The notes: generated by a model not told the origin, from the letters alone. A stretch of 64,000 bases of DNA from Blastobasis lacticolella (GCA_905147135.1 LR990067.1:10726001-10790000), one strand, 5' to 3'. Positions 21,435 through 33,092 are shown, numbered from the stretch's first letter. Translations and numbers: made by a program.

Positions 21435-22870
21435 GTACGAAACGGTCACCCATCCAGTTCTGGTCCCAGCGATCGTTGCTTAACCTCGATTATCGGTCTG
21501 CAAGCATTCCTATTTCTGAGTTTTTTTCTAAACGCATGTTGTGTCTGGCAGCGCGCTGGGTCCACGAGTTCTAAAAAAAGAGGTTTGGCAACTTTTTTGT
21601 TGGTCAGCCATTTTGAACATTCTAACGACAAAGTAATTCTATTTTATAGGTTCACGACTTTTTTATGAACGCTACATTGGTTGTGTTGTAATTTTTTATT
21701 ACCCATTTGTTAATAGCTAACGGTATTGTGTAGCTGGGAGGTGAATTATCTATTCGTGAAGAGATTCTGCTAGCTTTTGACCGTGACTTCGTCCGCGAAT
21801 AATTCGGTTACTTATAACTAGAATTATACCGGATATTGAGTTTTCCGGGTATCCAGCGGGTATCCAATTTATTATTTATTTATTTTATTTTATAGGAAAA
21901 TTATATAAATTAAAGACACATCATTTATAGTAATATAAATTAAAGACATATCTATCAACCATTTAGATGTATTCACATTTACAAATCTGAAGCTTGACTT
22001 GCCTTTACGATATGTTTCCAATTGTTAACAAATTGAGAACAAACAATTGTGGGACTATTTTACAAAACAACGTAGAAATCAATCAATCTGCCGGGTAGTC
22101 GAGTACGGGTGCACGAAAGGAGCCTCACCGAGCGGCGTGATCGAATCGTTCCCTGTGATTCCGACCGGCGCACCCTGGTAACAGTTAGATCCGGTAACGC
22201 AGGGTCTAGCTGTCAAATCCTTTCACCACGATGGATGGCCGGGTACCCGGCCAAGAAACACGTCAACATCGCTCGTTTTCACGCGCCATGTAGGTATCTC
22301 GTGATAATATGTCAAATCCAACTAATAAATTACAAGTTTGTCTGTCAAGTGGAAATGCTGAAAGTGAGGCTGCGAGTTCACGATGAGGTGAAGGTAGATA
22401 ATCAGGGACGTCGTAGATACGATAAAGAAACATATTTTACGTTATAATAGTAACATAAAATGAAGTAGACTATTGGGAACATTTAGGTTATTTGTAGAAA
22501 TTGATGTGAAATTTAATGCAACATTAACTAACTAACACTAACTCTCATAAAGTTCAATTTTTTTAAATTTAAGTTCGACTTGAAAATTATGTGTCTTTTA
22601 TAGATAGTTAATTACCCGGCACAGCGTTATAACGTTCCACATTGAATTTCGGGAAAAACTATACCTAGACTGTTACCTAGCCACTCTGTGACCTGTGGTC
22701 GATGTAGACCCTATGTGAAATAATTTTTAAAATCAGACAACTAGTTTTTGAATTTATCCATTACAAACAATCAAATCTTTTCTCTTTATAACATTAGTAT
22801 GTAGGTTTTTTTTATTTAAACTTAGTGAACTAGCTAATAGCAGTCCATTTGATGGATAGTGGTAACTGGT
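21435..22870. other. spacer; no gene supported
   Basis: A T/A-rich LINE-like tail sits at 21865-21960. The open frame 22109-22447 (112 codons) has no domain that I recognise and no splice context. I do not call it. Confidence 0.45.
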
Positions 22871-22872
22871 AA

Positions 22873-23098
22873 ATAACGACCTGAGTGGTTCTGCCACGCA
22901 AGAGGTCCCGGGTTCGATTCCCAGCCGGGCAGAAATTGAAATGATGAATTTTAATTTCTGTTAAGGGTCTGGGTGTTCTATGTATAATAAGTATGTATTT
23001 AAGTATATAAGTAGTTTATCAGTTATCTAGCACCCATAGTACAAGCTTTGCTTAGTTTGGGGCTAGATGGCGTTGTGTGAATTTATTTATTTATTTAT
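22873..23098 (+). mobile_element. family F tRNA-derived SINE
   Basis: tRNA-like head ending 'ggtcccgggttcgattccca', then 'gaaatgatgaattttaattt', 'acaagctttgcttag', 'gctagatggcg' and (TTTA)n. Seven copies in this window. Confidence 0.85.
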
Positions 23099-23139
23099 TT
23101 GTCCACGATTATTTAACTGTTGCCGAAAACATTCATTAG

Positions 23140-23310
23140 ATAGGTAGATAAACACTTTATTGCCCGTAAAACATAACAATATCGATAACTTACAACAATA
23201 AGGAATACATATGAGCAAAGGCGACCCTATCGCTATAAGCCATCTCTTCCAGGCAACCTTTAAAAAAATTGAGACAAGAATTTTACAGCAGGTAGTGTTG
23301 AGTCACAGGA
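23140..23310 (-). repeat. LINE 3' tail-like sequence
   Basis: 'agataaacactttattgccc' and 'ctcttccaggcaacc' resemble a 3' UTR tail on the minus strand. Similar to 39530-39650. Approximate bounds. Confidence 0.45.
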
Positions 23311-23442
23311 TACAAAAGAATGCTTTGTTCTTTTATGTTTGTATTTGTTATCTTTTATCTAAACATCAACAAAGAGCCAGAAACGTGACCAGAGATACAA
23401 TCATTATTTGTACGTAGAAGTTTTGTCTTTGGCTAACCCCGT

Positions 23443-23620
23443 AAAAGTTCTCGAGTGGGTACCATGGGTAGGCCTCCCACAAGGTGGACCGACGACCTGG
23501 TAAAGATCGCGGGTCCCAGCTGGATGCGGAAGGCACAGGACCGACCTATGTGGAGATCTCTGGGGGAAGCCTATGCCCAGCAGTGGGCGTCTTTCGGCAG
23601 ATACGATGATGATAATGATG
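23443..23620 (+). mobile_element. family G RTE-like C-terminal fragment
   Basis: The frame starting at 23455 reads MGRPPTRWTDDLVKIAGPSW, then MRKAQDRPMWRSLGEAYAQQW, followed by (GATGAT). This is a non-LTR retrotransposon tail, not a host gene. Confidence 0.8.
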
Positions 23621-23739
23621 ATAGCCCCCGGTGTCCGACTTCCAGTCGTATTTTCACCGTAAGAGCATCGGTTAGAATTCAACTAAATTCAAAATTCAAA
23701 ATTTCTTTATTGATAGGACATTAAATATCTCTTTCAATC

Positions 23740-24333
23740 GTCAAAAAGGAGGAGGGTAGGAAAGGAGGAAGGAAACACACAGTGACACGCTGACCGCCCC
23801 ATGGCAGCAGCAACCCCACCCCACGCCAACCACGACCGGACCGTGCTCGACAATGCCAGGCCGAGCCGGACCGCGTACTAACTATACTCAATACTCAATA
23901 CTCAAATGTTTATTGCTTCATAAAAGTAATTTACAATTATGACCCTGACGGGCACTACAATATTAAAAACTTAAAAATACTAGGGTTATATTATTTTCTA
24001 ATTTAATAATAACAGTTTCGTTACGAGAATATTATCTAGCTTAATATTAAACAATATAAGTAAAAGTTGTTTTACTTTAGGTAAAGTTTACATAGGCAGA
24101 CCAAAACTGTACCTATCTATAATAAGCATCTGTAAGTATAATTTACGATATTATAATATCTAACCTAATGCCCTATTTTCTATTTATTATATACAAGTTT
24201 ATAAATCTAAAAAAGACAAGTTTAATAGGTAGGTATACATATATATACGTAAGTAACAATAATTTTTAATACAATACATATACATATGTAAATAGTATCT
24301 TAAATAGTAAAATTATGTGTATATTGCAATGAA
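23740..24333 (-). other. 3' UTR of the minus-strand EN-RT element plus spacer
   Basis: AT-rich sequence downstream of the RT stop at 24334. A second tail-like segment is at 23890-23990 (tttattgcttcataaaag). Confidence 0.4.
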
Positions 24334-25167
24334 TTACTTTAATTTATCTTCTAAATATTCTTTTACACTGTAATAACTTTTAGTCTGAAGTAGTTCTTTT
24401 AAGTATTGGGTGAATTTTTTATTATTCGTTTCATTTCGGAGTTTTTCAGGTAATTTGTTATATATCTTTATGGACATGATCAATGGGCTGGTTGAATGGA
24501 TTGTGAGGCGTGAGGTGGGTAACATTAGTTTGCTTTCGTCGCGCAGGCTGTATTTCACAGGTACATCCTCCCGTTTCTGATAGAACTCAGGATGGTTGCG
24601 GACGAATTTACAAACTTCTAGTATATATAAGCATGGGATGGTGAGTATTTTATGTTGTAAGAAGTGAGGTTTGCAGCTGTCGGTTGGTTTAATATTCATC
24701 AGTATGCGAATTAGCTTCTTTTGTGAGATAAACAGAGATGGCGCGTCGGTGCTATTTCCCCACAGTATTATGCCGTAGCTGAGCCACGAATGCGCTTAGG
24801 CATAGTATGTCACTAGTGCTGTTTCGTAGTTTGTGGATGTTTTTACTTCGTGGAGGGCGTATGAGAATTTCGACAGTTTCTTTCTGATTTTACAGATATG
24901 TGCTTTCCAATTAATATTTGTATCTATATCTACGCCTAACAATGTAAATTCGTTTACTGTCTCTATGTTATTGTTATTATAGGTATAATTTATTTTGAGA
25001 GGGGCTTTTTGATGGGGAAGGAACGTCATGAGTTTAGTTTTGTTAAAATTAATTTCTAGATTATGGTCATGCAGCCAACCTGAAATGGAGTTTAGTATGG
25101 AGTGAAGTTTTTGTTGGAGGTTAACACTATCTTCACATGATGTTAGAAGGGAAATGTCGTCAGCAAA
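24334..25167 (-). pseudogene. C-terminal half of interrupted CR1/Jockey-group RT
   Basis: Starting at the minus-strand TSD, the frame reads FADDISLLTSCEDS (RT motif C, catalytic Asp pair), then INFNKTKLMTF, NEFTLLGVDIDTNINWKAH and, after a stop, SWLSYGIILWGN ... MSIKIYNKLPEKLRNETNNK ... YYSVKEYLEDKLK and stop. One in-frame TAA (near 24795) truncates it. Upstream it is continuous with the RT half that ends at 26341, once the 1,167-bp insertion is ignored. The order (fingers, palm, thumb and tail) fits the non-LTR family. Confidence 0.85.
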
Positions 25168-26334
25168 TTTATTTATTTTATTTTATTTTATTTATTCATT
25201 TATTTCAGGCAACTGAGGCCCATATTTATAAATACACAAACAACATAAATACAAAATAAACTAATACAAAATACAGACAAAGATAAAACCTATACCTACA
25301 TACAAATTATTATAAATTGTAAACTAATATATAAAAATAAAATTTATTAATATCTTAAAAATAACTATCACTTAATGTCGTTCGGCGGCACCGGAAATTC
25401 TAGGTCGCCCACGGAATCGCCGGTACACCACACCCTTCGGCCAATATTCTTCCCTCATGAAGAAATCCAAATCTGCCGTGGGAACCAACGCCACAAACGA
25501 GTTGAATTTACGTTCATGGCTTGATTCCAAGAGCTGGACCCTCACGAGGTACTTCTTGGTTATGCGGATGTGCTCCTCCACGTCCTTTGCCGTCACCGTG
25601 TAATGAAGGCGGGACAAGTAGAGCGCAGTCGTAGGTGTCGCAGGGCGCAGCAGGAAGTTGGGACCAGTTACTGCAGTGCCGCGAAAATTCTGAGCAGCAC
25701 GACGTCTACTCTTCTTCTGGACCGTGACAAATCCTTCCTCATCACGGTCCCCGTCGAGGGCGCATGGGGGCTTCAATGCCGCCGATTCTCGCGGAGTTGA
25801 AGCCTCCACGCGAAGGTGTTGGCGCGTAGTCGATGCGCGGACGGGAGCCGCGGGCACGGTGGGCGCCGGCGTTCGAGCGGCGGGCGCACGCGAGCTCGCG
25901 GCTGGCTGCGGCGGGCGGGGCGGGGGTTGCGCGTCACGCGGCGGCGGCGACCCGGCCGAAGCGCGCGCGCCGATGCGGGCCGCGTACGTGTCGGGTGTCC
26001 GTGCGGCAGGCGATGGCGACAAAACTGCTGACTCGAAACTCGAGGCCGCGAGGTCAACACTCGCACAGCCGCGCTGAATACACACATTAGCAGCGTCAGC
26101 AGGCGACCCGATGACTGTAATAGAGTTGCGCAAAGCGTCGACTTCCTCCCGCAACTCAACTACAGTTTTTTGGGATGCCTCAAATTTTGCTCCCAATTCG
26201 GCCAGATTTGCCTTCAGGAGCACGATGTCCTTCAGCAACCGGGTGACGTCGACGTGGTCGAAGGTGACGGGCGGGAGCTTATTCAGGTCCCTCGCCACAA
26301 ACGTTGGTACGTCGTCTGGATCTGTCTCTTTCAG
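25168..26334 (-). mobile_element. ORF1-only retroelement (coiled coil + RRM-like) inserted in RT
   Basis: 1,167 bp flanked by a 7-bp duplication, cagcaaa, at 25161-25167 and 26335-26341. It carries about 320 codons on the minus strand, from the 5' junction to a stop at 25372: a Leu heptad stretch (LLKDIVLLKANLAELGAKFE ... LREEVDALRN), an Ala/Pro-rich hinge, then an RRM-like LYLSRLHYTVTAKDVEEHI and the end YWPKGVVYRRFRGR. Coiled coil plus RRM-like is the layout of an ORF1-type (gag-like) protein. No RT follows. A ~200-bp 3' UTR leads straight to a (TAAA)-rich tail. The segment is very GC-rich (25800-26100) against an AT-rich host element. The 5' end starts inside the frame, so it is probably 5'-truncated. 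Confidence 0.8.
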
Positions 26335-28075
26335 CAGCAAAATACATAACTCCGCTACGGCTTTTGGCAGGTCATTGATGTAGATTAGGAATAGAAGACA
26401 TCCAATAACGCTGCCTTGGGGGATCGAAGCCTGGGTGGTTTTGTGATCAGATTTTATTTTTTCTATTTGAGCTGTTTTGTGATCGTAATATTCTATTTGT
26501 ACAAATTGTTCTCTATTATTTAAGTATGACTGAAACCATTTATGAGCCACCCCACGAATTCCAATGCCATAAAGCTTGTTTAACAATATGTCGTGTTGCA
26601 CCTTATCGTAAGCTTTGGTCATGTCCAGTAATAAGCCAACTGCATACTTTTTACTGTCAATTATATTTAAGATTTCCTGAATGTATTTATATATTGCCAA
26701 AATGGTAGATCTTTTTTTACGGAAGCCATTTTGTGAGTCGTTGAATATTTCGTACTTTTCGCAGAAAGCGTACACGCGGTTACACATTGCTTTTTCAAAT
26801 ATTTTGGAGGCGGTGGGTAGGTTAGCTATGGGTCGGTAATTACTAGGGTCGGACTTTTTACTTTTTTTGTGTATAGGTTTAACTATTGCTGTTTTTAACG
26901 CATTTGGGAATACACCTTCTTCGAAAGATCGATTTATGAGCATACATAAAGGTGGTGTTAATTCCTGTGCACACTGTTTAAATAGAGCAGGCGGAAGCTC
27001 ATCTACCCCGTGGCTTTTTTTATTTTTTAAATTCATTATTATTGCATAGGTTTCGCGATAATCTACTGGGGTTAGAAACATGGTATTTTGGGTTGGCTGA
27101 AGCACGGGGCGGCCGCGGGGCGCGGGCGCGCGGCTGGATGGTGCACCTATTGATAAGAAGTAGTTATTGAAAGTATCTGCGATTTGTTTTGGATTTGATA
27201 TTTTTACACCATTCATTATTAAGTTTAAGTTGGTTTTTTCCTTTTTTGGTTTTTTATTTGTACGCTCGTTAATTATATTCCACATTGTTTTAACTTTATT
27301 TTGTGAATTTTTAATTTTTTTAATGTAGTTCAGTTTTTTAGATGTAATTATGACTTTTTTAAGAATTTTTTCATATTTTTTATAGTAATTTGTTAAGTGT
27401 TCATTTTTTGTTTTGATTGTAAATATTTTCAAGAGCCTCTTATTTCGGCACGCCATTTTTATACCTGTCGTTAACCAATGTTTTTTATAATTTAGTTTTA
27501 ATTTGATACATTGTTTAGGTATACATTTATTCAGGGTATCTATTAGCACATTGTTAAACGCAGTATAATTTTCGTTGGTGTCTTTAGTTTCTGATAGAAT
27601 ATCGGTCCAATTTATGGTATTTAATGTGGTTTTAAATTTATGTATATTTGTGTAATTGTAAATCCTTTTTTCTATTTTCCATGCTACTTTTTTGTTATGT
27701 TGTGATAATTTTGTACAGAGTATTGTGGCTGAGTGGTCAAAAAAACCATATTCATTGACTACAGTATACATGTTTACGTCGTCATAGTTCGTGAAAATTA
27801 AGTCTAAACATGTAGAAGTAGTGTCTGTTATATGTGTAGGTTTCTTTACGTGTTGTGTAAATTTGTATTCTAGCATAAGTTCTAATAGTTGGGTAGTTTT
27901 CGAGTTATTTAACAATATGTTTACATTTAAATCGCCTCCTATAATGACATTCATTTTATTATACTTTCTCTTCAAATAGTTTAAAATTTCTCTGAGTCGA
28001 GTGTAAAACACGTCTTCTTGTTTCCTATTCCAATATATTTCAACTAATAATATATTTTGATAGGGTACATAAAAC
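26335..28075 (-). pseudogene. CR1/Jockey-group non-LTR element: endonuclease and N-terminal RT
   Basis: The frame is open from about 28070, with residues ILLVEIYWNRKQ before the Met at 28011, so the endonuclease is 5'-truncated. EN motifs: IIGGDLNVNI, STCLDLIFTN, GFFDHS. RT motifs: KSHGVDELPP, IVKPIHKKSKKSDPSNYRPI, FEKAMCNRVYAF, SQNGFRKKRST, motif A LLDMTKAYDKVQHD, motif B SIPQGSVIGCLLF, INDLP. The frame then runs by chance into the inserted ORF1 at 26334, giving an 879-codon chimeric open frame. Intact coding over this length suggests a young insertion before the disruption. It abuts a family A SINE at its 5' edge. Confidence 0.9.
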
Positions 28076-28087
28076 CGCGTAAAAACT

Positions 28088-28192
28088 AATGTACATATCT
28101 CAGAAAAGAGTCATTGGTACATGGCCGCAGCGGGATTAGAACCTCTCTCTTACGAGTCGGATACTCAACCGCTCGGCAACCGACGCTCCTAT
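28088..28192 (-). mobile_element. family A SINE 5' fragment
   Basis: Complement of the tRNA-like head: 'acatggccgcagcgggatta', 'cttacgagtcggatactcaa', 'ccgacgctcct'. Confidence 0.75.
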
Positions 28193-28409
28193 ATTTATGT
28201 ATTATGTAAATATTGTAATAATGTAAATGATACTAGTCCAGATTTTAGATAATGATCTGGGGTCGCTGTGTTACACGGCTTGCAATGATACCGCATTCCT
28301 TTCGTTCCTAACCGGTATTCTTGAGAGTTTAGGCTATGATGTTTCCATATCGCTTAATTCGGAGGAGAGGACGTTTCGTCGTATTCGTATAGATACTATA
28401 TAATCGCAC

Positions 28410-28640
28410 TATATACCTACGTGTTGCGTAAGCCTCAGGGATACGTGGGAAATAGGTGCCTGCCGGTATCAGGAAAGAGGCCCCGTGGGCGACCCAAGAA
28501 GCGATGGATTGACATCGCTGAGTCGGATGCGAGAGCCAACGGCTTACGACGCGGGGATGCCGAAGCCCGGGCGAAGTGGAGGAGAATGGGAAGGAAAGCG
28601 GACCCTGGCAGAGGCCGAGATAAGCGCTAGGACGATGATG
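28410..28640 (+). mobile_element. RTE 3'-end fragment
   Basis: In frame: RKPQGYVGNRCLPVSGKRP, RGRPKKRWIDIAESDARANG and KWRRMGRKADPGRGRDKR, stop, then ATGATG. This is the least decayed copy of this RTE tail in the window and is useful as the local reference. Confidence 0.85.
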
Positions 28641-28892
28641 ATGACATATAATCGCACGCAAGTTTATAATAAAGCAGGATCCCTATTTTTTTTAAACAGC
28701 ATGCGTCCACGCGAGCGCTCGATTACTAATGCTTGTCTTTTCTATCTAAAAATAGGGCAAATTAGTTAATTATAAAATTGCTATTTATTCAGGAGGAGAA
28801 GAATATTTAAACAACACAGATAAGACCAAAATAGATAAGTTATTTATGTAGGGTAGACCATCAAAACAAACTTACATAGGCAATATGACAAT

Positions 28893-29156
28893 ATCATCAT
28901 CACCACAGCCCATAACAGTCCACTGCAGGACTTAGGGCCTCTCCTACAAAAAGGGAGGTTATTGCCATAATCTCCACGGTTGGCAGGCGGGTTGGAGATC
29001 GCAGTGTTATAATATAACAATGGAAAATGCTGCTGCCCATTTTCCAGTCTACGGAGGCGCTTAGATCTTTTGCCTCAAAAACATTAGTCGCCTTGTACGA
29101 CACCCACGAGTGTAAGGGGTTGGTGCTATTCTACTCTGCCGGACACCACACGGCCG
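28893..29156 (-). mobile_element. family B SINE-like repeat
   Basis: Near full length. Complement ends 'actctgccggacaccacacg'; begins with ATCATCATC and 'acagcccataacagtccact'. Confidence 0.85.
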
Positions 29157-29329
29157 AACTTTATATATGACAATATATTCAGAACATATTAAAACGTAGC
29201 AGAATACATGTTTGAACAGATCGTAAATAATTATAGGATAAATTACATATTTAGAAACACAGCTTTTAGATAATTAGTACTGAATGTACTAATTAACAAA
29301 TGAGAACAGAATGTAGGTACAAATTAATT

Positions 29330-29425
29330 TATCACTGGGGGAGGCTTATACCCAGCAGTGGACGTCTTTCGGCTGATATGATGATGATTATGATGATGAT
29401 GATGATGATGATGAAAATGATCATG
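29330..29425 (+). repeat. family G end plus (GATGAT)n microsatellite
   Basis: 'ggaggcttatacccagcagt', 'ggacgtctttcggctgatat' then about 40 bp of ATG/ATGATG. Confidence 0.8.
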
Positions 29426-29429
29426 ATGA

Positions 29430-30695
29430 CCTCAAAGACTAAACATCGTTCAAGAATCTCTTACCTTTCGTTCAGAAATTATTATAAAACTATTTACAGT
29501 TTTAATTATTATTAATAACGATCGTTTTAAAATACGTCTAACTTTAAATAACAATTTTAAATAGACCAAAATACCATGTAACATAACACGTACCTATCAC
29601 CTAACATATAGTAAAAGTAGGTTCAACCGTAGCCAGAAAACTACAACATTGCTACAAGTCACGTGTTTATTTGCACAACTATGCAGTTCCACGAATCGGG
29701 CCGAAACACAATAAACATAACGTTAAAATTGTATTGTTAATGTATCGTTGGGAAGCAACTTCACGCTTGTCGTAATAACACCACAGAACCGCCGTGCGGC
29801 GCGTTCCGCAGCGCTGTTTGGGCTTGATCTAGCGCTAATTTCAATTTCAATTTATTCAGACAACAGATATCCATTTTTGTTAGTAGTACAGGTATCTTAC
29901 AATCTATGTTAGTAGAACAATTTTTATACATGAATATGAAATGTGATGAAGTTATACTTAAAAATATACTGGTGGACTGAAAAAACCAATTTAGGTCGAT
30001 TTGTTGCTTGACTTTTGGAAAAATAACTTAGCGGCTTGCATCAAATTCTTAAACAAGTTTAAGAATTAACGTTTTTATTGGATAGGTAATGTTTTTTGTT
30101 TAAGTATCAACTTAATGGGCTTAAGAATGTTGTGCAAACTGCTCTAAGTCTACGTTTTTGCTATTGTTTAGTTTTTGTTTTGTTTGTGTGGGAAAGTACC
30201 TACTCTTAGGATACAACATTTTGCTTAAAATTAGATTTTTAGTTTTTTTTTTTTAACAATTTTTTTTAAATCTGGCGTCATACCTAGATTAGATTTTTTT
30301 GACCACCATCGTCACTATAGTTCATTGCTATTTCTAGACATTTATAAGAGGACATTTTAATTATTTATTGTAGTTTTTACTGTGTTCTGGGGTAATATTT
30401 TTGAACCGCCCGCATCCAACCCGAGCGCTCGCGTGCGCTGTCTCTGTCACGCTTATGGTAAATTCCTAGAGATAGAAAGAGATAGAGCTCGAGTGGTTTC
30501 GAGTGATTAAAAAATATGATACGTTCCCGTGAGGACCACATTGTATTTCCGTCAAACTTATAGCTTAAGTTACTCGCTGATTCTGTAGCTTTCTATAGGT
30601 GTAAGAATTTTTTAAATCGGTTAAGTAGTTTTTGAGTTTGTCTATTACAAACAATAAATTTTTTTTATTTATCATATTAAATTATTAATAATAAA
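29430..30695. other. AT-rich intergenic sequence with one LINE-like tail
   Basis: A retroelement tail-like stretch lies at 29838-29920 (tttcaatttattcagacaac). No coding signal is visible. Confidence 0.45.
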
Positions 30696-30699
30696 TAAA

Positions 30700-30872
30700 T
30701 ATGCTTGGGCAATTCACACAGCCTCATCTAGGCCCAATGGGTTATGGGTGGTAGATAACTGATAAACTTCTTAAAATTCATCATTTCAATCTCTGCTCAC
30801 CTCAGGAATCGAACCCGGGACCTCTGCGTAGCTGACCGGCATGTTAACCAACTGAACCACTCAGGTCGTCAA
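30700..30872 (-). mobile_element. family F tRNA-derived SINE
   Basis: Complement of the F consensus: 'gaatcgaacccgggacctct', 'accaactgaaccactcaggt'. Lies immediately upstream of the four-TM gene promoter region. Confidence 0.85.
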
Positions 30873-30976
30873 TATTCTTAGTATACTCAAGCCAGAGATA
30901 ACAAACAAGTCTACCGAAATCCAGCGCTTTTCCCTCGCCAACACTGCGCTCAACGCGCATCGTACGGTGCACAACT

Positions 30977-30981
30977 TCAGT
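30977..30981 (+). promoter_or_regulatory. candidate initiator (TCAGT) of the four-TM gene
   Basis: TCAGT, the arthropod Inr pentamer, lies 239 bp upstream of the ATG at 31216, in GC-richer, non-repeat sequence. No TATA box is visible at -30 and no clear DPE. Placement is a guess from motif and position only. Confidence 0.25.
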
Positions 30982-31215
30982 CTGAACCAACTTGCCATGC
31001 GCAGTGGCCGCGTCGACGCGCCTACACCAACCAATCCGAAACCGTACAATTTTCAAACAAAAACAACCGTTAAATGCGGAATTTTTAGTTACCAAGTGTC
31101 ATTGAGTGTTCTAAAACAAAAGCAGTGTCGAAATCGAGTCTTTGTCGCGTGCCAAGGACAAACAATGATTGCAAACGTGCTAAATATTAAACCGTGAAAC
31201 CTTTGTGCTAGCGAA

Positions 31216-32526
31216 ATGGAGGATGTTTACACGATTAAAGTTAAAACAAAACCAGATACGAGGAATTTGTATCCGTCCGAAAGAAGATATTCGGCATCTA
31301 CAGTGTCTGGACTGGCTTGGGTCCACATAGCATTGGCAGCTACGTCGTTTCTCCTCGCCTGCCTAGCCTTAGTGAACCCCAGCTCGGATATAAAGCGGCT
31401 AAATGTGAACGACACGGAGACAACCACGATAACAAGGGAGGAGTTGCTACACAATTTGACGGCGTTATCCGAGAACATCACGGATTCCAATCCTGTCGCG
31501 TTCAGAAATTCGACAGACAGTTTTGACGCGATAAATGCAGATAGCAATTATATGCTTGTGTTAGCTGCGACTTTGCTCACGGTTTTCGCTTTGGGAGCCG
31601 GTTTGGCTTCAATCATGGCCTCGGTACGATGGTACGTCGATAGAAACATAACTTGGTTGTTTATTATGTCAGTTCTGTCCACTTTAGTCGCGCTAACGTC
31701 CTTAGTAATGGTCGCTACGTGGTTCGGAAGCAGTAACGGCGATATAAGAGACTTCTACAAAGAGAGCGACGATTTCAACGACTATTTTGTTGTGAAACAC
31801 AGCGATGTCATCGCGAAGAATGACTCCCATATAGTCATAAGAGATTCTACTAACACACAAGCCACAGAACGTTCGGACTCTTCCCACTTATTCTCCAAAC
31901 GGGTTCTGTCAATAAATATACTAATAGCTTGCTTCCTCGAGCTCCTATGGTCGATATTGAGCGTGAAGATCTCTTTCAAAGGCATGAGAAGCAACTACAA
32001 GGACGACGAAGAGCGACGGGGGAATTGCATATCAGTAGTCACCACAATAAAGGGCAATAACACCAGAAACCTACCACGAAATGGTAAACTCGTCGCTCCG
32101 AAACCGGATTTGATTGAGAACTATCCAAATACGCGGATAAAGAGAATATTCCTGGCACAGAACGATGAGGGGTACTATCTTAAGCATCAGAACAATGTTA
32201 AGCCTACAGAGACTAGTACAGAGTTGTATAAAGAGAGGATGATGAACTTCTTGAACCGTTGTGGGTCTCTGGAAGCCTTGTCGAATCCAGAAACCAGTCC
32301 ACAAAGCACCAATGAAGCTCAGCTAAACGTTATAACAGAAGCAGCGAATGTAGAAGTGAATGATGTCCCAGAGGGTACCCTAGGGGTAGAAGAACAGGGG
32401 AACGTGACCCCAGTGAGTTGGGGCGACACCCCAGACCATACGATTTACAATCAAAACACTCTGAATTTGGAAAAGCTGTTCCGTTATGGGAAACAGAAAT
32501 CAGAGAAGACTGAAGATGTAGATTAA
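31216..32526 (+). CDS. four-transmembrane protein, intronless, 436 aa
   Basis: I do not recognise the exact family. It is a tetraspan-like membrane protein. The start is supported by an in-frame TGA at 31195, only 21 bp upstream, and by a purine-rich context (gaaATGG). Hydrophobic helices lie at about 33-54, 112-137, 145-169 and 230-252. Loop 1 (55-111) carries N-glycosylation sequons at N65, N80, N87 and N98; loop 2 (170-229) carries N202. That puts both loops outside and both ends in the cytosol. The 185-residue C-terminal tail is charged and lacks domains that I can name. There is no cleavable signal peptide. It is a single exon, so either a truly intronless gene or an old retrocopy. The intact frame and typical codon use argue that it is functional. 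A MARVEL/tetraspan-type role at the plasma membrane is only a structural analogy. Confidence 0.85.
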   Translation: MEDVYTIKVKTKPDTRNLYPSERRYSASTVSGLAWVHIALAATSFLLACLALVNPSSDIKRLNVNDTETTTITREELLHNLTALSENITDSNPVAFRNSTDSFDAINADSNYMLVLAATLLTVFALGAGLASIMASVRWYVDRNITWLFIMSVLSTLVALTSLVMVATWFGSSNGDIRDFYKESDDFNDYFVVKHSDVIAKNDSHIVIRDSTNTQATERSDSSHLFSKRVLSINILIACFLELLWSILSVKISFKGMRSNYKDDEERRGNCISVVTTIKGNNTRNLPRNGKLVAPKPDLIENYPNTRIKRIFLAQNDEGYYLKHQNNVKPTETSTELYKERMMNFLNRCGSLEALSNPETSPQSTNEAQLNVITEAANVEVNDVPEGTLGVEEQGNVTPVSWGDTPDHTIYNQNTLNLEKLFRYGKQKSEKTEDVD

Positions 32527-33086
32527 CTTAGTCTAGACTTAGATGTACGATGTGCCTTTGTACCTATTGTAAGACTAGCTGTGAAAGCTGATTTATTTAC
32601 TGATATATTTACTTAAGTCGCGGTAATCGAGTAGCCATGTTTATACGACATAAGTCGTCTTAAAGTTCTAAATTAATATTTTACTTTTTATATCTTTTTA
32701 AAAAGGATAAACTCAACTGCTTTAACTATTTCTTTCGCCAAAAGAAAGCTACATTATCAGCGAGTAATGGGCTACTTCGGCATTTTTCATTTTGTGAAAC
32801 TATTAAGATCGTTACGAAAATTGCAATAGCCCAATGAGCAGTTTTCCAATACGCATTCCTAACCACTCACTAGATGGCACCCCGACAATTTTGGTAATTG
32901 ATAATCGCTTGAAATAGGTTCTTAGCAAACAGGATATAAACACTGGGTACGTTGTATTGGATAATATTGTATTTGTCAATAGTTTTCAACCATTTTAGAG
33001 GTTATAATAATAATGGAACATATTGCCAACTTCTATAAATACTTCTTTTTACACTTTGTTCAACCTTTAACAGTTATATTTATATT

Positions 33087-33092
33087 AATAAA
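33087..33092 (+). terminator. polyadenylation signal AATAAA
   Basis: The first AATAAA on this strand after the four-TM stop, about 560 bp downstream, in AT-rich sequence. A plausible 3' UTR end; no transcript evidence. Confidence 0.45.

Noticed and set aside
22109..22447. 112-codon open frame as a gene
   Set aside because: No recognisable domain, no splice signals, mixed composition, and no supporting second copy or context.
25372..28011. A single 879-aa fusion gene of RT and a Pro/Ala-rich protein
   Set aside because: The join coincides with one copy of a 7-bp target duplication, and the missing RT half follows the other copy, so the fusion is an accident of insertion.
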